Part shown: piece by piece, positions 62,201 to 64,000 of the stretch
How the letters are laid out: every line of letters starts with the position of its first letter
Position numbering within the stretch: the stretch's first letter is position 1
Origin: Sipunculus nudus
Taxonomy: Eukaryota; Annelida; Sipuncula; Golfingiida; Sipunculidae
DNA length: 64,000 nt
Direction of reading: 5' to 3'
Assembly (NCBI GenBank): GCA_026874595.1
Contig: CM049309.1
Location: 56,039,926-56,103,925, forward strand
Made by a program: the position numbers and the translations under genes
The notes under the pieces: model-generated
Seen by the model: the letters and a program-made list of their open reading frames with translations, nothing else
What the model was told of the DNA's origin: nothing
The model's database searches: none

Positions 62201-63066
62201 TCTGAGATATAATCATGTAGACATTTTCTCTTTCTGAGTTACAAGCATGTAGCAATTTTCTCTTCCTGAGTTACAAGCATGTAGACATTTTCTCTTTCTG
62301 AGTAACAAGCATGTATACATTTTCTCTTTCTGAGTTACAAGCATGTTTACATTTTCTCTTTCTCAATTACATTCATGTAGCCATTTTTTCTTCATCAGTT
62401 ACAAGCATGTACACATTTTATCTTCCTGAGTTACAAGCATGTGGACATTTTCTCTTATTGAGTCAAAGCATGTAGACATTTTTTTCTTTCTGAGTTACAA
62501 TCATGAAGACATTTTTTTCTTTCTGAGTTACAATCATGAAGACATTTTCTCTTTCTGAGTTACAAGCACGTAGACATTTTCTCTTTCTGGGGTTACATGC
62601 ATGTAGATATTTTCTCTTTCTGAGTTCTAAGCATGTAGACATTTACTCTTTCCAAGTGACAAGCTTTTAGACATTTACTCTTCTTGACTTACAATCATGT
62701 AGACATTTTCCCTTCCTGAGTTACAATCATGTAGTCATTTTCCCTTTCTAAGTTACAATTATGTAGACATTTTCTCTTTCTGAGTTACAAGTGTGTAGAC
62801 ATATTTTCTTCCTGAGTTACAAGCATGTAGACATTTTCTCTCCTGAGTTACATGCATTTTGAAATTTTCTCTTTTTGAGTTACAAGCATGTAGAGTTGTG
62901 GACATTTCATCTTTCTGAGTTAAATGTATTTAGACATCTTCAAGTGTATGATTATTCATGCCACTCACCTTTCCCATTTCAAACAGATTGGTCACCATGA
63001 CAATCCGGTTAGCATTTATTTCCCAAATCATCCTCCAGAAGTCTACCATGGTATCATTATTGGGAC
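35160..63066 (-). CDS. Receptor-type protein tyrosine phosphatase, 3' twelve exons (partial, 5' end outside window)
   Basis: Twelve exons join in phase to encode the last 492 residues of a tandem-domain receptor PTP. D1 retains DFWRMIW, the WPD loop in [11 protein letters not shown] and the signature [16 protein letters not shown], with nucleophile Cys and binding Arg present, so it should be catalytically competent towards phosphotyrosine. D2 follows, with [22 protein letters not shown] and the loop HCLDGNSKSG. The domain order and the D2 HCL-x-G signature resemble the R2B (kappa/mu/T-like) group, which is expanded in molluscs; the exact subtype is uncertain because the ectodomain and membrane span lie off the right edge. 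Introns are full of tandem arrays, several derived from this gene's own splice junctions (see findings). Confidence 0.92.
35317..35652 (-). mobile_element. tRNA-derived SINE
   Basis: The minus strand has an A-box-like TGGCATAATTGTAAGG (35,638-35,623) and a B box GGTTCAAATCTCG (35,601-35,589), then a body with CCCAGGAGTGAATGGGTAC and an A-rich tail near 35,320. The 96-codon ORF across it is incidental. It sits about 80 bp beyond the 5' edge of RPTP exon L, within an intron. Confidence 0.75.
36240..37000. repeat. Diverged repeats in the RPTP K-L intron
   Basis: Roughly 120-bp units with TGATTTGACATTGAA/TGATTTGACTTAAAA and GGTCAAGGTCACC/GGTCAAGGTTACC at about 36,640-36,960. They are similar in style to the TGACCTTGA family. 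Confidence 0.45.
37684..37819 (-). CDS. RPTP exon K (D2: C-terminal half of pseudo-active site)
   Basis: Acceptor TTTACAG, donor GTGAGT. Completes [20 protein letters not shown] and ends YQFITSV. Lys replaces the signature Arg of C-x5-R. Confidence 0.93.
38370..38539 (-). CDS. RPTP exon J (D2: degenerate WPD and Cys loop)
   Basis: Acceptor TTATTCAG, donor GTAAGT. Encodes [20 protein letters not shown] and, at its end, GRKQMVVHC. The WPD aspartate position reads WSN, so the general acid is missing. Confidence 0.93.
38690..39520 (-). repeat. Degenerate 19-24-bp minisatellite ending at the RPTP exon I donor
   Basis: The repeats read CTGTCTGTGAGTGTAACACT on the plus strand and run up to exon I. 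Several units contain TAACACTTACC, i.e. GGTAAGTGTTA on the minus strand, identical to the true exon I donor. The last coding bases of exon I (plus strand CCTGTATGTGTAAGC) also look like a unit. Confidence 0.75.
39521..39652 (-). CDS. RPTP exon I (D2: PYWP segment)
   Basis: Acceptor CATGCAG, donor GTAAGT; 44 codons. Encodes [20 protein letters not shown] and ends TMELTHTGR. It is the D2 counterpart of exon B. Confidence 0.92.
39695..39760 (+). mobile_element. Fragment of the AAGAGACCC repeat family
   Basis: ACAAGAGACCCATGGGTCAT resembles the opening of the element at 513. Only the terminal part is recognisable. Confidence 0.4.
40435..40563 (-). CDS. RPTP exon H (D2: VTQHPL / LWRMIYDY)
   Basis: Acceptor GTCACAG, donor GTAGGA; 43 codons. 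Encodes [35 protein letters not shown] and MLNQTDEK. The 5' end appears to have seeded the adjacent 41-kb array. Confidence 0.93.
40564..41225 (-). repeat. Tandem array beside the RPTP exon H acceptor; about 82-bp units in its distal part
   Basis: From 40,795 to 41,220 the unit is about 82 bp, with GGATGGATAAAAACC and CCATATGACACTGTATGAG as landmarks. Nearer exon H (40,590-40,790) the units are shorter and diverged, and contain GGTTAACCAGGAAAAAGTGA and AAAGCCATATGG. These resemble the exon start and acceptor on the plus strand (GGTAACCAGGAATGAGT, GCCATATGACCCTGTGACAC). Derivation from the boundary is likely but the similarity is imperfect. Confidence 0.75.
42233..42306 (-). CDS. RPTP exon G (D2: NYINAVFVD)
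   Basis: Acceptor TTACAG, donor GTAAGT. Encodes [20 protein letters not shown] and VFVD. The block NNYINA is conserved in PTP domains. The 5' neighbouring intron carries a Helentron-like copy. Confidence 0.88.
42349..43508 (+). mobile_element. Helentron/pearl-like non-autonomous element, copy 4 (RPTP intron F-G)
   Basis: Starts ACTAGAATATGGGTAGTC and ends with the hairpin GTATCCGC-AAAAC-TTC-GTTTTG-GCGGATAC. The core comprises tandem modules of about 280 bp with GAGATATGAGTGATTTTA and GTAGGTGGCGCCACC (one perfect palindrome at about 43,058). This copy is more diverged than copy 3. Confidence 0.75.
43970..44066 (-). CDS. RPTP exon F (start of D2)
   Basis: Acceptor TTTGTAG, donor GTATGT. Encodes [20 protein letters not shown] and [12 protein letters not shown], the entry to D2, where NK-x-KNR is the usual motif. 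Confidence 0.88.
45143..45292 (-). CDS. RPTP exon E (D1 end and inter-domain linker)
   Basis: Acceptor TTTTCAG, donor GTATGT; 50 codons, phase 0. Begins [20 protein letters not shown], the usual last helix of D1, and runs into the linker ending ELQEEFE. Confidence 0.93.
45505..46155. mobile_element. Dispersed repeat with TGACCTTGA/TCAAGGTCA units, copy 1
   Basis: Starts AAAAGTTGATCTGTTGAAC and ends near GCCATGGCAGGGTAC. Internal units of about 145 bp contain GTGACCTTGAAAAA followed by AAGGTCATCCAT. A second copy (47,575-48,337) has the same start and internal structure, so this is a family and not intron sequence specific to the gene. No coding capacity was seen. Confidence 0.65.
46317..47241 (-). 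repeat. Minisatellite derived from the RPTP exon D 3' end and donor (about 23 units)
   Basis: On the minus strand the units read GATGATGTTCAAGACTCAG followed by GTAATGTGTGTG, matching the last bases of exon D (ATGGTCCAGACTCAG) and its donor GTAATGTGTG. The units are 35-43 bp with variable CA/GAT tracts. The array ends directly at the true donor. A larger block repeats at an offset of about 318 bp. Confidence 0.9.
47242..47377 (-). CDS. RPTP exon D (D1: AGVGRTG loop)
   Basis: Acceptor TTTTCAG, donor GTAATG. With the two bases of exon C it completes [16 protein letters not shown], then [20 protein letters not shown] and ends [11 protein letters not shown]. The C-terminal MMVQTQ coding bases plus donor seed the array at 46,317-47,241. 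Confidence 0.95.
47575..48337. mobile_element. Dispersed repeat with TGACCTTGA/TCAAGGTCA units, copy 2
   Basis: Begins AAAAGTTGATCTGTGGAAC. Four internal units near 47,680, 47,823, 47,958 and 48,103 carry TGACCTTGA followed by an inverted TCAAGGTCA or a variant of it. The end is GC-rich, with GGCGCCTG and AACGGCGGTGGAC. Confidence 0.65.
48510..48661 (-). CDS. RPTP exon C (D1: WPD loop and catalytic cysteine)
   Basis: Acceptor TCTCTAG, donor GTGTGT. Encodes [20 protein letters not shown], then [15 protein letters not shown] and ends GPLVVHC plus two bases. It holds the general-acid Asp of the WPD loop and the nucleophilic Cys. The intron separating it from exon B is 9.96 kb, nearly all satellite. 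Confidence 0.95.
49128..58611 (-). repeat. Exon-derived satellite: about 87 tandem units of 107/109 bp in the RPTP intron
   Basis: The intron between exons B and C is a nearly uninterrupted head-to-tail array. Read on the minus strand, each unit contains about 84 bases homologous to the 3' part of exon B ([20 protein letters not shown] compared with [19 protein letters not shown]), then GTAAGGATTCC and about 15 more intron-like bases. The two lengths reflect CCAGCCACACAGG versus CCAACCACAGG at the unit junction. The unit next to exon B (58,502-58,590) is the most diverged; central units are nearly identical. Long blocks recur at offsets of 433, 969 and 1,499 bp, indicating higher-order duplication. 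It is not CRISPR: there are no unique spacers. Confidence 0.95.
58618..58746 (-). CDS. RPTP exon B (D1: QYWP segment; parent of the satellite)
   Basis: Acceptor TTTCAG, donor GTAAGG; 43 codons in phase 0. Encodes [16 protein letters not shown] followed by [20 protein letters not shown] and TLSVRHK. The last 84 bases and the donor are the template of the array beginning just downstream. The exon is intact and in frame with exons A and C, so it is the functional copy. Confidence 0.93.
59060..59400. repeat. Degenerate repeat of about 115-bp units
   Basis: Three units with ACCAGTCTTGTATAC, AAAGCTAT and AATTTCAG(A/G)CTGATAT, related to the core of the Helentron-like family. Confidence 0.55.
59430..60180. 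repeat. Diverged tandem repeats in the RPTP A-B intron
   Basis: Several copies of CTGAGTGAACTCTTGACCTG and of CAGTCTGCCAAAGCTATAAA at roughly 170-bp spacing. Between 59,931 and 60,006 there are four close copies of GAGGTGATCACATG-like sequence. Confidence 0.6.
60600..61440. repeat. Two diverged copies of an approximately 440-bp repeat
   Basis: Starting near 60,620 and 61,060, the two copies share GTAGGTGGCACC/GCAGGTGGCACC, TATGAGTCATGTGAC/TATGACTCATGTGAC and GACTAAGTTCAA in the same order. They are distant relatives of the GGTGGCGCC-bearing repeats elsewhere in the window. Confidence 0.55.
61846..62945. repeat. 31-33-bp minisatellite in the RPTP intron between exons A and B
   Basis: About 33 imperfect copies of a unit containing GAGTTACAAGCATGTAGACA followed by TTTTCTCTTTCT. 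It stops about 24 bp from the exon A donor but shows no convincing similarity to that exon. Confidence 0.85.
62969..63066 (-). CDS. RPTP exon A (D1: DFWRMIW segment)
   Basis: Acceptor CCCTAG, donor GTGAGT. After two bases of a split codon it reads [20 protein letters not shown], then [12 protein letters not shown], phase 0 at its end. This is the conserved PTP core segment before the YWP block. The rest of D1 is further right, outside the window. Confidence 0.93.
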
Positions 63067-64000
63067 CTAGGGTAAAACATGACAGTGAGGCCCAATTTTT
63101 TTTTCAATATCAATCGGCAATGTGAGGATAATCGCCAAAAATCCACAATATATATGTGCATTACATAATCTGAATACTAAATTCTTCTTCAAATATTACT
63201 TATTATATTACAATTACTACTTGCTAGGTATTTTTCTTATTTGAAATATTTAAATAAATACATAGAGATTACTGTTGTTACACCCTCTTAGTTGTGCCTG
63301 ACAGGTCAACCAGCTGTTATATGTCATAAAATCACATAAAAACAAGTAAAATATAAGGTTTCAATATGCAGGATTCCTTTTTGTCCATTCAATATATTTT
63401 AAAGATGATTTGAGATCCATTCACTCCTGACAGGTAGCTAAGGCAGACCAGTTAAATCACTCTACTTAATGACCAAGTCACCATGTATACAGCTCAGGCA
63501 GTCTCTAAACTGTGATATTTAAACAGAGAAGTTGCATTTACATGGAAAGCAAATCTACCCTTTTAGCATCTTTATGTAACTACCACCACCATAAGCAAAG
63601 GTGTACCAGCTCTACATGTGATAAGGAAATGTGGAGAAGAAGCAATGCTCAAGTATTTGAAATACAATAAGTTAGGTAGTCTGATTCCAATATTGTACTA
63701 AATCCTAATGTTCAGTGTTATTTCAGATCCTACCTGTCAAGCAAATTAATGTAATGTAATTAAATCCACTGCTATATATGTTAATGTCAGCCTGCTGTTC
63801 ACATAACGTTTATTGTAATATTGTCTCTATAATAAATAATAGGGATGTGACATGTCTGTGAAATATAATGAATTAAATATTTTTATAGCCACAAGTCTAG
63901 TCTTAACAAAATGACACAGAGCTTACATTTCAGTTAGCTTCATATATTCACAGGGTTAAAACTTTGTAATTTTCACTTTTTCATGGTGTTTGCATTGGTT

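Noticed and set aside
58618-63066. A frameshift between RPTP exons A and B
   Set aside because: I first read exon A as ending in phase 1. Rechecking codons (GAA ATG GGA AAG then GTGAGT) shows phase 0, which joins exon B in frame.

Overview
This is a window of animal nuclear DNA, most likely from a bivalve or another mollusc. The evidence is short exons with GT-AG introns, about 63% AT, a DIRS retrotransposon, a tRNA-derived SINE, and several dispersed repeats of kinds common in bivalve genomes (pearl/Helentron-like elements with internal tandem repeats, and elements opening with the AAGAGACCC motif). The species assignment is inferred. Nothing bacterial or viral is present.

Two genes can be assembled from splice sites, phases and family similarity, both on the minus strand. 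(1) 11,362-2,561 is a complete 11-exon DSCC1 gene (sister-chromatid-cohesion protein DCC1, a subunit of the CTF18-RFC clamp loader) encoding 392 residues. (2) From beyond the right edge to 35,160 lie 12 exons of a two-domain receptor-type protein tyrosine phosphatase: the last part of D1, including the active-site [10 protein letters not shown], and all of a degenerate D2. Its ectodomain, membrane span and the start of D1 lie outside the window.

Layout. 1-2,560: DSCC1 3' flank with old repeats and a MITE. 2,561-11,362: DSCC1, with two Helentron-like insertions in introns. 11,363-13,905: upstream flank. 13,906-19,443: a decayed but structurally complete DIRS element (minus orientation) with split terminal repeats and an internal complementary region. 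19,444-26,700: repeats, a poly-G MITE and a non-LTR reverse-transcriptase relic. 27,001-28,980: six tandem units of about 330 bp, each with a CTCF-like motif. 29,500-35,159: a promoter-like block, a third Helentron-like copy and AT-rich DNA. 35,160-64,000: the phosphatase gene.

The most unusual feature is inside the phosphatase gene. The intron after the exon at 58,618-58,746 holds about 87 tandem copies of a 107/109-bp unit. Each copy contains the 3' two-thirds of that exon plus its 5' splice site. A second array (46,317-47,241) amplifies the end and donor site of the exon carrying the active-site arginine, and two further arrays (38,690-39,520 and 40,564-41,225) also look seeded by exon/intron boundaries. 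Splice-junction DNA of this gene therefore seems to have been turned repeatedly into satellite DNA, filling introns with decoy splice sites.
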